Shown here: in pieces, positions 1 through 6,919 of the stretch
How positions within the stretch are numbered: the stretch's first letter is position 1
Layout: each line of letters starts with the position of its first letter
Source of the DNA: Bdellovibrionales bacterium
Lineage (GTDB): Bacteria; Bdellovibrionota; UBA1018
NCBI GenBank assembly: GCA_018968995.1
Contig: JAGWZD010000021.1
Coordinates: 1 to 15,032 of the forward strand
Length of the DNA: 15,032 nucleotides
Reading direction: 5' to 3'
Translations under genes and position numbers: made by a program
The notes under the pieces: model-generated
Told to the model about the DNA's origin: nothing
Seen by the model: only the letters and a program-made list of their open reading frames with translations
Database searches by the model: none

Positions 1-219
1 AAAAACGAGCTCTTCAGTAAATCGTGGTCCAGCAAGCCTTCCTTCGGGCGTTAATGCCATGACAGCTCCGCGAGCCCGGAGATGTTTTAGCGCCGACTTT
101 TTCTGAACCATGGTCTTCACGATATATTCAGAGGGGGGAATATACGCCCAGGTTGCTTCAGGAAAAAACACCGCCGCCAGAAGGATCAGAGGATATAAAA
201 TACGTGAGTACAGGTTCAT
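1..219 (-). CDS. Exported hypothetical protein, N-terminal part only
   Basis: Reading leftward from an ATG at 219, all 73 codons to the window edge are open, so this is the 5' part of a gene whose 3' end lies outside. The first 25 residues look like a Sec signal peptide: a short n-region with Arg5, a hydrophobic core of Leu, Ile, Ala, Val and Phe, and a likely signal peptidase I site after Thr-Trp-Ala. The mature part begins YIPPSEYIVKTMVQKKSAL and is rich in Lys and Arg. I do not recognise the family; a LolA-like or other periplasmic protein is possible but unproven. The start lies only 4 nt after the galU stop codon, which implies co-transcription and probably coupled translation with galU. 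Export and the reading frame are well supported; function is unknown. Confidence 0.7.
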   Translation of the reverse strand, partial: MNLYSRILYPLILLAAVFFPEATWAYIPPSEYIVKTMVQKKSALKHLRARGAVMALTPEGRLAGPRFTEELVF

Positions 220-223
220 GTCT

Positions 224-1105
224 TTAGTTCCGATTTTTATTGAGATGTTTTTGAAGCAAAACAACCACTCCACTTCGAAGATCTGACCGCTTCAATGCAA
301 ATGCGAGAGTGGCATCAATGAATCCGAGACGATCACCGGTATCATAACGTACACCATCAAATGCATACGCGAGCAGACGACGCTCTTGAGCTAGAAGCTG
401 AAGAGCGTCGGTTAACTGAATCTCTCCGCCCCTGCCCGGCTTTGTTCTTTTAATACAATCAAAAACCTGTGGTTCAAGAACGTAGCGTCCTGGAATGGCC
501 CAACATGAGGGCGAACTCTCCGGCGCAGGCTTCTCGACAAGCTGCTGAACGTGCCAGGTTTTTGTATTAATCGGTTTTCCTCCGATGATCCCATATTTAT
601 TAACCTCAGACGGAGGCACCTGCATCACTCCAACAACCGATGCCGATTCACGCTGATAAATGTCCATGAGTTGTTGCGTGCAAGGAACATCGGAATCGAT
701 CAAATCGTCGCCCAGCAGTACTGCAAAGGGCTCTGATCCAACTGCTGGTTCAGCACAAAGAACGGCATGGCCTAAACCCATCGGGTTTTTTTGACGAATT
801 GCAATCACCTGACAAAGTCGTCCCAGCGAACGAGAGAGTTCAGCGAGCTCCTTTTTGCCCTTATCGTCCAAGAACGCTTCTAATTCTGGATTGAAATCAA
901 AGTGATTCTCGATCGCTTCTTTGTGTCTGGCAGTAATGAGCACCACACGCGTTACACCCGAGCGAGCCGCCTCCTCGACAATGTGCTGAATCATCGGCAC
1001 ATCAACGATGGGGATCATTTCTTTTGGAATAGATTTCGTCGCTGGCAAAAACCGAGTGCCTAATCCAGCGGCAGGAATAACAGCAGTCCGAACTATATTT
1101 TTCAT
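224..1105 (-). CDS. galU: UTP--glucose-1-phosphate uridylyltransferase
   Basis: This 293-residue protein matches bacterial GalU in length and motifs. GalU makes UDP-glucose from UTP and glucose 1-phosphate in the cytoplasm, feeding LPS, capsule and other glycan synthesis. Visible motifs are the nucleotide-binding GLGTRFLPATKSIPKEM (residues 14-30, with Lys24 and Lys28), PMGLGHAV, LLGDD, VEKP, GRGGEIQLTDAL near the C-terminal third, and RYDTGDRLGFIDA close to the end. The start ATG is preceded by GGGGGA (1114 to 1109), a usable Shine-Dalgarno sequence. It is the middle gene of a unit with the DksA-like gene 41 nt upstream and the partial exported gene 4 nt downstream. The ribosome binding site lies in one arm of a predicted hairpin (see 1109-1140). 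The family call is very secure. Confidence 0.96.
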   Translation of the reverse strand: MKNIVRTAVIPAAGLGTRFLPATKSIPKEMIPIVDVPMIQHIVEEAARSGVTRVVLITARHKEAIENHFDFNPELEAFLDDKGKKELAELSRSLGRLCQVIAIRQKNPMGLGHAVLCAEPAVGSEPFAVLLGDDLIDSDVPCTQQLMDIYQRESASVVGVMQVPPSEVNKYGIIGGKPINTKTWHVQQLVEKPAPESSPSCWAIPGRYVLEPQVFDCIKRTKPGRGGEIQLTDALQLLAQERRLLAYAFDGVRYDTGDRLGFIDATLAFALKRSDLRSGVVVLLQKHLNKNRN

Positions 1106-1108
1106 GAG

Positions 1109-1140
1109 TCCCCCATCAGAGCTGATCTGCGGGGATGGGG
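1109..1140 (-). promoter_or_regulatory. Possible hairpin covering the galU ribosome binding site
   Basis: In the transcript from the minus strand, CCCCATC (1140 to 1134) can pair perfectly with GATGGGG (1117 to 1111) across a 16-nt loop. The 3' arm overlaps the galU Shine-Dalgarno GGGGGA (1114 to 1109), 3 nt before the ATG. The structure would reduce initiation at galU unless opened, for example by ribosomes finishing the upstream DksA-like gene, whose stop is at 1147. No T-run follows, so it is not an intrinsic terminator. The pairing is seen directly; the regulatory role is inferred. Confidence 0.4.
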
Positions 1141-1146
1141 CCTACA

Positions 1147-1524
1147 CTAGCCTCGACCGCTAAAGCGCTGACCTTCGGATTCTAGCTCGGCCTTGCAGTT
1201 GATGCAAAGTGTGGTGGAGGGATTGGCCTTTAGCCGAGGCTCCGAGATATCATCATCGCAACGCTCGCATTCACCAAAGTTTCCACTCTCGATTCGACGC
1301 AGAGCCTCATCGATTTCGCGCAAAACAACTCGGTCTCGATTCCGGATCTGTACCGCAATACCGCGATCCGTGTCTGCAGAGGCCTGATCGACGGAGTCTG
1401 CCTGAAGCAGGTCTTCGCTATCAATCCACTCTTCAGTCGAGCGCCTTAAGCCCACCACGATGTTTTCGCGGCGGGTGAGGAGATCGTTTTTCAATCGAGC
1501 GAGCTTTTCCTTGCGCATAGCCAT
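1147..1524 (-). CDS. DksA/TraR-family C4 zinc-finger transcription factor
   Basis: This 125-residue protein has the two hallmarks of DksA, which binds the RNA polymerase secondary channel and, with ppGpp, adjusts transcription initiation. An acidic coiled-coil tip carries D43-x-x-D46-x-A48, the DxxDxA pattern. A C4 zinc finger uses Cys86, Cys89, Cys107 and Cys110. The distance from the second tip Asp to the first Cys is 40 residues, as in E. coli DksA (D74 to C114), and the Cys spacing is also the same. About 26-28 N-terminal residues of the E. coli protein are absent, so this is a short form. An internal ATG at 1518 is an alternative start; neither start has a strong Shine-Dalgarno. It heads the unit with galU and diverges from the beta-barrel gene. 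The symbol is left open because genomes often carry several paralogues. Confidence 0.9.
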   Translation of the reverse strand: MAMRKEKLARLKNDLLTRRENIVVGLRRSTEEWIDSEDLLQADSVDQASADTDRGIAVQIRNRDRVVLREIDEALRRIESGNFGECERCDDDISEPRLKANPSTTLCINCKAELESEGQRFSGRG

Positions 1525-1592
1525 TTCGGAGCGGAGACTTACCTTAGCCTGAAGCGGCGGTAAAGAACTTTTTGACGCGCGGAGTAAACGCT
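1525..1592. promoter_or_regulatory. Divergent intergenic region with start-deciding RBS
   Basis: These 68 bases separate the DksA-like gene (left) from the outer-membrane protein gene (right) and must hold at least one promoter for each direction unless promoters lie inside the genes. I could not assign convincing -35/-10 pairs. On the plus strand GGAG at 1581-1584 sits 8 nt before the ATG at 1593. This supports that ATG over an in-frame TTG at 1572 for the right-hand gene. Confidence 0.4.
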
Positions 1593-2450
1593 ATGCATTA
1601 TTTTACTAAAAGTCGTGCTATACTATTGATATTATTGATTTTACCTGGTGGTAACAGGGCTTTCGGGAACGACTTCCGGTCAGCCCGAAGCGCCGGACTC
1701 GGGGGAGCCGGGCACGCGAACCCCCTCTTAAATGACTCGGTGTTTCAGAATCCGTCATTTGCCTCGTTCCTGCCGGTCTATAGCTGGGCCGCCGATTTCA
1801 AGGCCCTCGGTGAGGGTCGGGGGCGAGTTTATAATGTGTCTGTGATGGATGGAATGTCGCAATTCTTTCAGGCGGCAGCCGCCTATACCGTTCGAGATGA
1901 ACTCACGGCGGTTCACATCAGCGCCTCAAAAAAAATTCATCCCCGAATCGCTTTTGGAATCGCCGGCAAACTATTTTTTAGCAGAAACAAAGGCTCTATC
2001 GATAACAGCAAAAATATTAACTTATCCGCGACTGGGGCACCCTTTGATTGGTTTCAACTTGCTTTCATTGCCGATAACTTACTTACCCCCTCAGCCACCT
2101 CTCAGCTCGGCCTAGAACGAGAGCTCGTTCTAGGTACAAAATTCAAAGCAAGTGAGAAGCTCTTGTTTTACATCGACCCACGGACTCGACTGGGAGACGG
2201 ATTAAAAATTCCGTCCAATCCAAGGTTTGGATACGAGGTAGGATCTGAGGTGGCGATCTTTAAAGACCTATTCCTGCGTGTGGGTACTTTCAAAAACATC
2301 TCTCATCCTGATGTGCAAACTAAGGCCAACGGATTTGCCTACGGGATTGGATGGATAGCCCCGAAGATCTCTTTCGACTTTGCCATGGAAAGAATAAGGG
2401 TGCCTCAAGATCGAAGTAGCCTCACCTCTGGTATGACCATTTATTTTTGA
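1593..2450 (+). CDS. Exported outer-membrane beta-barrel protein, PorV/TraF-like
   Basis: From the ATG at 1593 the product has 285 residues. The frame stays open to a TTG at 1572, but GGAG at 1581-1584 and the position of the signal peptide favour 1593. Residues 1-25 form a signal peptide with basic residues K6 and R8, a run of Ile/Leu and a likely cut after Ala-Phe-Gly. The mature start (SARSAGLGGAGHANPLLNDS, then QNPSFAS) resembles the 'glycine-rich segment then NP' pattern at the N-terminus of PorV, UPF0164 and TraF-like outer-membrane proteins. The rest has alternating polar/hydrophobic strands and ends in Tyr-Phe, the usual C-terminal aromatic signature for BAM-assembled barrels. The substrate, if any, is unknown. 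Its last 10 bases overlap the convergent ABC ATPase gene, and a perfect inverted repeat lies inside it. Confidence 0.72.
   Translation: MHYFTKSRAILLILLILPGGNRAFGNDFRSARSAGLGGAGHANPLLNDSVFQNPSFASFLPVYSWAADFKALGEGRGRVYNVSVMDGMSQFFQAAAAYTVRDELTAVHISASKKIHPRIAFGIAGKLFFSRNKGSIDNSKNINLSATGAPFDWFQLAFIADNLLTPSATSQLGLERELVLGTKFKASEKLLFYIDPRTRLGDGLKIPSNPRFGYEVGSEVAIFKDLFLRVGTFKNISHPDVQTKANGFAYGIGWIAPKISFDFAMERIRVPQDRSSLTSGMTIYF
2111..2134. repeat. Perfect 11-bp inverted repeat inside a coding region
   Basis: CCTAGAACGAG and CTCGTTCTAGG are exact reverse complements separated by the two bases AG. The repeat lies within the beta-barrel gene and encodes part of LGLERELVLG. In RNA it would form a stem of about 10 bp with a tight loop. 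No T-run follows, so it is not a terminator. It could be a protein-binding palindrome, an mRNA stability element, or chance. Confidence 0.6.
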
Positions 2451-3211
2451 AACAGTAGATACGGCGAGGCCTTCGGATAAATGACCCGAAGAACGTGCTC
2501 TGAAAGAGCTTCTTTAATTGGTCCCGAGGAAATAGTTTTTCCTCGATGAATGACCCAAGCTCGATTTGCCCACCGTAGACACAAACTAAAATCATGAGAA
2601 ACCAGCACTACCGCTGACAAAAGAAAGGGAGAGTCTTTAGATCCGTCAACAAGCCCTTTCAAGCGTGCACCGAGTTCCAACTGATAATCTAAATCCATAT
2701 TAGAAAAGGCTTCATCCAAAAATAAAACCTCAGCGCCTTGAACCAGAGCGCGCGCCAACGCAACACGTTGTCGCTCTCCGCTACTCAGTGAGTCCATTCC
2801 ACGATTTATCAGCGCGCCAAGATCACAGAAAGAGACTGCCGCATGAACATTTCTCAGGTCACCCGAGGCGAATGCTCCAGACTCAACCACTTCAATTACC
2901 TTTAATGGGAAAACGGAATTAAACTCTGATGAAACGTAAGCAATTCGAGTGGCTCGCTCACGAGAGTGCAGCTTAGTCCATTCGGAATCTTGCCAACGAA
3001 TTTCTCCCGAAAAACTGTTCCTGCAGAAACCACGATTTCCGGAAAGAACCTGTAGAAGCGTCGACTTCCCAGAACCGTTCGGCCCAATTAAAGAAATCCA
3101 GTCCCCTTGGCGTATATCTACTGAACACCGATCTAGAATAACCCCAGATTCTTTTTCGCCACTGGAGCACCAGCTTACGTCCGAGGCTCGTAAAATCACG
3201 CGTTCAGCCAT
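2441..3211 (-). CDS. BtuD/FecE-type metal-chelate ABC transporter ATPase
   Basis: This is the cytoplasmic ATPase of a corrinoid- or siderophore-type importer. From the ATG at 3211 it has 256 residues. The frame extends to 3256, but the 3211 start has a G-rich Shine-Dalgarno and overlaps the permease stop by 8 bp, a typical coupled junction. Motifs in order are Walker A GPNGSGKST (43-51), signature LSSGERQR (142-149), Walker B VLFLDE (162-167), D-loop SNMD and switch His206 in SHD. The Q-loop, normally YVPQ-like, reads YVSSE, so Ser95 stands where the conserved Gln is expected. All other catalytic motifs are intact. It is the last gene of the long minus-strand operon and its 3' end overlaps the convergent beta-barrel gene by 10 bp. 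The family is secure; substrate is undetermined. Confidence 0.9.
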   Translation of the reverse strand: MAERVILRASDVSWCSSGEKESGVILDRCSVDIRQGDWISLIGPNGSGKSTLLQVLSGNRGFCRNSFSGEIRWQDSEWTKLHSRERATRIAYVSSEFNSVFPLKVIEVVESGAFASGDLRNVHAAVSFCDLGALINRGMDSLSSGERQRVALARALVQGAEVLFLDEAFSNMDLDYQLELGARLKGLVDGSKDSPFLLSAVVLVSHDFSLCLRWANRAWVIHRGKTISSGPIKEALSEHVLRVIYPKASPYLLFQK

Positions 3212-4154
3212 GTGCCCCCCCGCGCCGAAGCCAAAAAAAGTACATCGGAGCACCAATGAGAGCGGTGATCACTCCCACAGGAATCTCTCGCGGAGAAAAT
3301 AACGAACGAGCCACTAAATCTGAGAGCAGAACAGAGATTCCACCCCAGACCACACACAGAGGAATCACCCGAGCATGGATTGAGCCCACCTGTCTTCGAA
3401 CTAAGTGTGGAATCATTAAACCGACAAATCCAATCATTCCAGATGAGGCAACACCGATGGCCACCAAAATCGAACTCGCCGCCAAAACTTCCCGCTTAAG
3501 ACGGTCCATCTCTACGCCTACCGAACGGGCCGAGCGTTCGCCTAATAACAGAGCATCAAGCTCCAGGCGCCTTCGGTAGATCCACACGGCCACGAGCAGG
3601 GAACACCCTAGGGTCAAACAAGCACTGACCGAAGTGGCTCTAGATAGATCTCCTAATAACCAAACCAACGCCTGAGCAACACCGGAAGAAGTATCAAGCG
3701 CCATTACCAGGGCTACCATGCTAGACCCAAAAAAACCCATCATGACTCCGGCGAGCAACAAGGATTGCCCTGAGGTGCTCCCTCGTGATGCCAGCACAGC
3801 TAAAGGCAGCGTGAATAGCATCGCCCCGAATAAGGATCCGATAGCGACTCCCTGAAGAACCCATTGAGCGCCCATTGATCCAGCAATAACAGCACCAAGA
3901 GCAGCCCCCGAAGAGATGCCCAGAGTGTAGGGCTCACAAATGGGGTTAGAAAAAAGGACCTGTAGCAGCGCCCCGGCAAGCGCCAACGAGGCCCCTACTC
4001 CCACGGCAAGAAGAGCGCGTGACCCACGCAACTCCCAAACAAGCTGAGGATTTCGTACTGCGAATTGAATGTCTAGATCGCCCCACAAATTAGCGGCGAC
4101 AAAGATGATCGTCAGAAGACCTAATGATAAAAATAAAAGTCTACTGAGCTTCAT
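3204..4154 (-). CDS. BtuC/FecCD-family ABC importer permease
   Basis: This 316-residue, strongly hydrophobic protein has the FecCD/BtuC family signatures. GASLALAGALLQVLFSNPIC followed by EPYTLGISSGAALGA (about 54-87) matches the first conserved block. GMIGFVGLMIPHLVRR near residue 240 is the hallmark before the last helices, and REIPVGVITALIGAPMYFFWL is the typical C-terminus. About ten membrane helices are expected, with two copies forming the inner-membrane channel that takes substrate from the binding protein. The start overlaps the end of the binding-protein gene by 14 bp and the stop overlaps the ATPase start, so the three are translated from one message. Family members carry vitamin B12, ferric siderophores or haem; the sequence alone does not decide which. 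Confidence 0.93.
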   Translation of the reverse strand: MKLSRLLFLSLGLLTIIFVAANLWGDLDIQFAVRNPQLVWELRGSRALLAVGVGASLALAGALLQVLFSNPICEPYTLGISSGAALGAVIAGSMGAQWVLQGVAIGSLFGAMLFTLPLAVLASRGSTSGQSLLLAGVMMGFFGSSMVALVMALDTSSGVAQALVWLLGDLSRATSVSACLTLGCSLLVAVWIYRRRLELDALLLGERSARSVGVEMDRLKREVLAASSILVAIGVASSGMIGFVGLMIPHLVRRQVGSIHARVIPLCVVWGGISVLLSDLVARSLFSPREIPVGVITALIGAPMYFFWLRRGGAHG

Positions 4155-5049
4155 GATTCAATACCGTCTGAAGCCCTTGAATGAGGCCACGCGTAGGAAG
4201 AGTAAGTTCTCTTGAATAAATAATTCTTACACCGCCTTCTCGTACTGCCTTCATCGAAGGAAACCTCCTCTTCCATGAAGAGGACATTTCCTCATATTTA
4301 TTTGATTGCGTGCGGTCTGCCAAAATCCAAACTCTCTCTGGATCAGCCGCCACAGCGCTCTCGGCCGACACTCTTGGATAAGGCTCTTTAAGAGAGGAAT
4401 AGACATTTATAACGCCAAGATGTCTCAGCGCATCGGACAAAAAGGTTTTACCGCCACCCACTACCATTAGCGGATGATCATCTAATTGAATCAGAACACG
4501 AATCCCAGCAAGCTTACCCTTAAAAGACACCAATTTTTCTTCGAATTCTTTAATGAGTATCGAAGCCCGATCAGAAACTCCCAACGCTACTCCTACAGAT
4601 TGATAGGCTTCAGAGATGTCTGTTAAAGAGTCCATAGGGACGCGAATCATCCTCGATTTTTTTCCCTGGGCCTCAAGCGCTCGATTCAGACGCTCAAGGA
4701 CCGCCGAGGGCAGAACTCCTGGAGCTTCGAAAATACAGTCTGCCTTTGTCTTTAGGACCCGCTCGATATTGAGCTGCCCTGAGGATGCCACCTCCTGAAT
4801 TTTTAGACCCCGGGGCAGCGGCGAAAAGCTAGAAACGCCAATCAAGCGAGAGCGTGCCTCGGTAGCACCTAAAAGATCGAGCACCACCTGAGCAAGTGCA
4901 GGCGAAAGTGTAATCACTGTTCTACATGCTTTTGGTTCACCCGCCTGCGCAGACGGAAAAGAGATCGTACCGACCTCAAAAAAAAGAGGCAGAACCAAGA
5001 ATCTGATAAAAATTCTAGAAACGGTTTTCACGGCTTTCAAGCAGAGCAT
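4141..5049 (-). CDS. BtuF-like periplasmic metal-chelate binding protein
   Basis: This 302-residue protein is the periplasmic substrate-binding component of the importer. Residues 1-36 form a long signal peptide with several basic residues and a hydrophobic core, ending in Ser-Ala-Gln-Ala before GEPK. The mature protein shows class III binding-protein features: ITLSPALAQVVLDLLGA near the start (compare SLSP..TE....LGA), LIGVSSFS, then DCIFEA, and later KEPYPRVSAESAVAADPERVWIL, which matches the 'PYP.VS.E....DP' block of BtuF-type proteins. GAGAAG lies 7 nt before the ATG and supports this start, although the first 35 bases overlap the plsY end. No lipobox is present. No TonB-dependent receptor gene and no corrinoid riboswitch-sized leader lie nearby, so corrinoid specificity is unproven. 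Confidence 0.85.
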   Translation of the reverse strand: MLCLKAVKTVSRIFIRFLVLPLFFEVGTISFPSAQAGEPKACRTVITLSPALAQVVLDLLGATEARSRLIGVSSFSPLPRGLKIQEVASSGQLNIERVLKTKADCIFEAPGVLPSAVLERLNRALEAQGKKSRMIRVPMDSLTDISEAYQSVGVALGVSDRASILIKEFEEKLVSFKGKLAGIRVLIQLDDHPLMVVGGGKTFLSDALRHLGVINVYSSLKEPYPRVSAESAVAADPERVWILADRTQSNKYEEMSSSWKRRFPSMKAVREGGVRIIYSRELTLPTRGLIQGLQTVLNHEAQ

Positions 5050-5656
5050 CCAAGTTCTTCTCGTGTCGGGCTAGGATAATAAAAACAAGTAGTGCCCCAA
5101 AGATCAGATGCGGTCCAATCTCGAAACCTGGCAACACGGCGTGGGCGATCACTAAGATGAGCAACCCCACCAAACTCGATAAGGAACCAATGCGCATAGA
5201 AAAAAACATAATCCCAAATGCAAGAATTGCCGCAAGAGATGCCCATGGACTTAGAAGAATCATCGCTCCAAAACCAGTGGCGACACCCTTGCCACCCCGA
5301 AATCGAAGCCAAGGAGTGTAACAATGTCCCGCAACGGCACAGAATCCCGCAAACCATTGCAAAAGGGGGCCGCCGGGCTGCCAAATTTCAACAGGATAAA
5401 ATGTCCATCCTTGAAATAGTGATTCCGCAGCCTTGCTCGCAAGAATCACTGCCGCCACTCCCTTCAGAGTGTCGAATAAAAAGGTCAGGAAGCCCACTGG
5501 CCAGAAACCGAGAACTCGAGAGACATTAACAGTCCCGATATTACCACTGCCTTGGTTGCGAATATCCTGTCCGGAAAAAACTCGAACAAAGATTAGACCA
5601 AAGGGAATCGAGCCCAAAAAAGCGCTCGTCAACGCTGTAACCAGAACTCCATTCAT
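5015..5656 (-). CDS. plsY: Acyl-phosphate:glycerol-3-phosphate acyltransferase
   Basis: PlsY is an inner-membrane enzyme that moves an acyl group from acyl phosphate to glycerol 3-phosphate, giving lysophosphatidate, the first step of phospholipid synthesis in many bacteria. The 213-residue product has the family's usual length and three motifs: SIPFG and then QGSGNIGTVNVSR (about 35-47, usual form GSGN.GATN), GHCYTPWLRFRGGKGVATG (110-128), and MRIGSLSSLVG (about 154-164). Several hydrophobic helices separate these. Its start forms an ATGA overlap with the lgt stop, and its end overlaps the binding-protein start by 35 bp, so translation is probably coupled on both sides. The Thr in place of the usual Ala in the first motif is a mild change. 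The call is secure. Confidence 0.94.
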   Translation of the reverse strand: MNGVLVTALTSAFLGSIPFGLIFVRVFSGQDIRNQGSGNIGTVNVSRVLGFWPVGFLTFLFDTLKGVAAVILASKAAESLFQGWTFYPVEIWQPGGPLLQWFAGFCAVAGHCYTPWLRFRGGKGVATGFGAMILLSPWASLAAILAFGIMFFSMRIGSLSSLVGLLILVIAHAVLPGFEIGPHLIFGALLVFIILARHEKNLDALLESRENRF

Positions 5657-6432
5657 TTTCGCATCTCATTTACTTCTCGGACTCTCCAAATCAGTGCAAT
5701 CAGGGCGACCAAAAAAATCACTAATGAAATAAACTGACTCGTAGAGAGAAAACCATCAATTACAAATCCGCGGACTGAATCTCCTCGAAACTCTTCAATG
5801 ATTGAACGGACGATCGGATATGCCAGTAAATAGCTCAGCCCAACCTGACCATCAAATTTTTTGCGTGGAAATAACCATAGTAAACCTGCAAATAGTAAAG
5901 TGAGCGCTACTGCCTCATAAAGCTGAACGGGGTGTAAGGCGACGCCGCGATGCGCTTTATCGACAAGCTCTGAGTTCAACCGTACGGCCCATGGAAGATC
6001 GGTCGGTCGACCATAACAGCATCCTGCAGCCAGGCATCCTAAACGTCCAAAAGCATGAGCAATAGCAATAGGCGGAAGAAAAATATCGATGCCCTTCCAT
6101 CCCGAAATCTTGCTCCTGTGGACCATCCAGATACCAAAAGGCACGGCCAAGAGTGGACCTCCAAAGAAAACCAGGCCACCCTCCCAGATTTTAAATATTG
6201 CCAACGGATCAGCTGCGAAGTCCGACCAGCGTGTAATCACAAAAAGTGACCTGGCTCCAATAAAGCCCACGAGAAGGAACCAAAAAGCGAAGTCTGCCAT
6301 CTTTTGAGGATCCAACCCAGATTGCTGGGATAGTCTTCGAATCATTGAAACGGAGACAAAAAAGCCGATGGCGATCATCAGACCATAGGTATGGACGGGA
6401 AAGGGACCAATCTGAAACAAAAGGGGAAACAT
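5653..6432 (-). CDS. lgt: Prolipoprotein diacylglyceryl transferase
   Basis: Lgt attaches diacylglycerol from phosphatidylglycerol to the lipobox cysteine of prolipoproteins in the inner membrane, the step before LspA. The 259-residue protein has the family layout: VHTYGLM near residue 14, GARSLFV (about 59), WEGGLVFFGG (83-92), the core HAFGRLGCLAAGCCYG (126-141), HPVQLYEA, and R-S-I-I-E-E-F-R-G near the end. Compared with E. coli Lgt, the Asn of GRLGN is Cys133, the Glu of the same motif is Cys138, and the His of FHGG is Phe90. The Gly of the motif end (Gly141) and the late Arg...Glu pair are kept. To my knowledge GCCYG-type Lgt proteins are common outside gammaproteobacteria, so I take it as active. 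Overlaps: ATGA with plsY, and 4 nt after the lspA stop. Confidence 0.93.
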   Translation of the reverse strand: MFPLLFQIGPFPVHTYGLMIAIGFFVSVSMIRRLSQQSGLDPQKMADFAFWFLLVGFIGARSLFVITRWSDFAADPLAIFKIWEGGLVFFGGPLLAVPFGIWMVHRSKISGWKGIDIFLPPIAIAHAFGRLGCLAAGCCYGRPTDLPWAVRLNSELVDKAHRGVALHPVQLYEAVALTLLFAGLLWLFPRKKFDGQVGLSYLLAYPIVRSIIEEFRGDSVRGFVIDGFLSTSQFISLVIFLVALIALIWRVREVNEMRK

Positions 6433-6436
6433 TAAT

Positions 6437-6919
6437 TTAGACCGGCTCCTTCTTTGAGAAATCCAGCATCATCAACGCCACGCCCACACAGATAGCGGAG
6501 TCTGCGACATTGAAAGCCGGAAAATGCGCTTGGAGTTTCCAATGGAAATCCAAGAAATCGACCACATACCCTAACCGTACGCGATCGATTAAGTTTCCGA
6601 TCGCTCCCCCCATCACTAACGACAGGGCCAGAGCTGTCTTTACGTCACGCTCAGGAAGCTTTCTAAATAAGTACCCAATTACAACAAGCGCAATCACCGG
6701 GATTACCAGAAAAAAGGGAACACGAAATGATGGATGAGCGGTCGCAAGAAAACCAAAAGCGGCTCCCGTGTTCCGAACGTAGGTGATGTTAAAAAAAGAA
6801 GAGATCACAGGAATGGACTCACCTAACATAAACTTATTCAGAATGATGATCTTGGTCCATTGATCGATAAAAATGAGTGCCGGCGGAACAAACGCCAGGA
6901 TCCAATGTTTTCTTTTCAT
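6437..6919 (-). CDS. lspA: Lipoprotein signal peptidase (signal peptidase II)
   Basis: LspA is an inner-membrane aspartyl protease that removes the signal peptide from diacylglyceryl-modified prolipoproteins, acting straight after Lgt. The 160-residue product has about four hydrophobic helices and all family blocks: FIDQWTK (17-23), NITYVRNTGAAFGF (44-57), GGAIGNLIDRVRLGYVVDFLDF (104-125) and FPAFNVADSAICVG (133-146). The catalytic pair is Asp112 and Asp140, matching E. coli D114 and D141. Its start forms an ATGA overlap with the upstream wHTH-NTase gene and lgt follows after 4 nt. Having lspA and lgt adjacent fits their sequential roles. At least one likely client, the lipobox protein at 9520, is encoded in this window. 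Confidence 0.97.
   Translation of the reverse strand: MKRKHWILAFVPPALIFIDQWTKIIILNKFMLGESIPVISSFFNITYVRNTGAAFGFLATAHPSFRVPFFLVIPVIALVVIGYLFRKLPERDVKTALALSLVMGGAIGNLIDRVRLGYVVDFLDFHWKLQAHFPAFNVADSAICVGVALMMLDFSKKEPV

Noticed and set aside
1572..1592. TTG start 21 bases upstream for the beta-barrel gene
   Set aside because: The ATG at 1593 has GGAG at a spacing of 8 nt and places the signal peptide correctly at the N-terminus.
3212..3256. Extended N-terminus of the ABC ATPase reading back into the permease gene
   Set aside because: The ATG at 3211 has a G-rich ribosome binding site and makes an 8-bp coupled overlap. The longer version adds 15 residues before the normal family start.
2949..3302. 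Plus-strand frame of 117 codons
   Set aside because: It is antisense to the ABC ATPase and permease, both of which have strong family motifs; composition is charged and low in structure.
5037..5384. Minus-strand frame of 115 codons inside plsY
   Set aside because: It is an out-of-frame shadow of plsY, whose three motifs are all in the other frame.
6581..6604. Inverted repeat GCGATCG ... CGATCGC within lspA
   Set aside because: It is a 7-bp stem with a 10-nt spacer in conserved coding sequence, and could easily be chance. No T-run or RBS overlap gives it a role.
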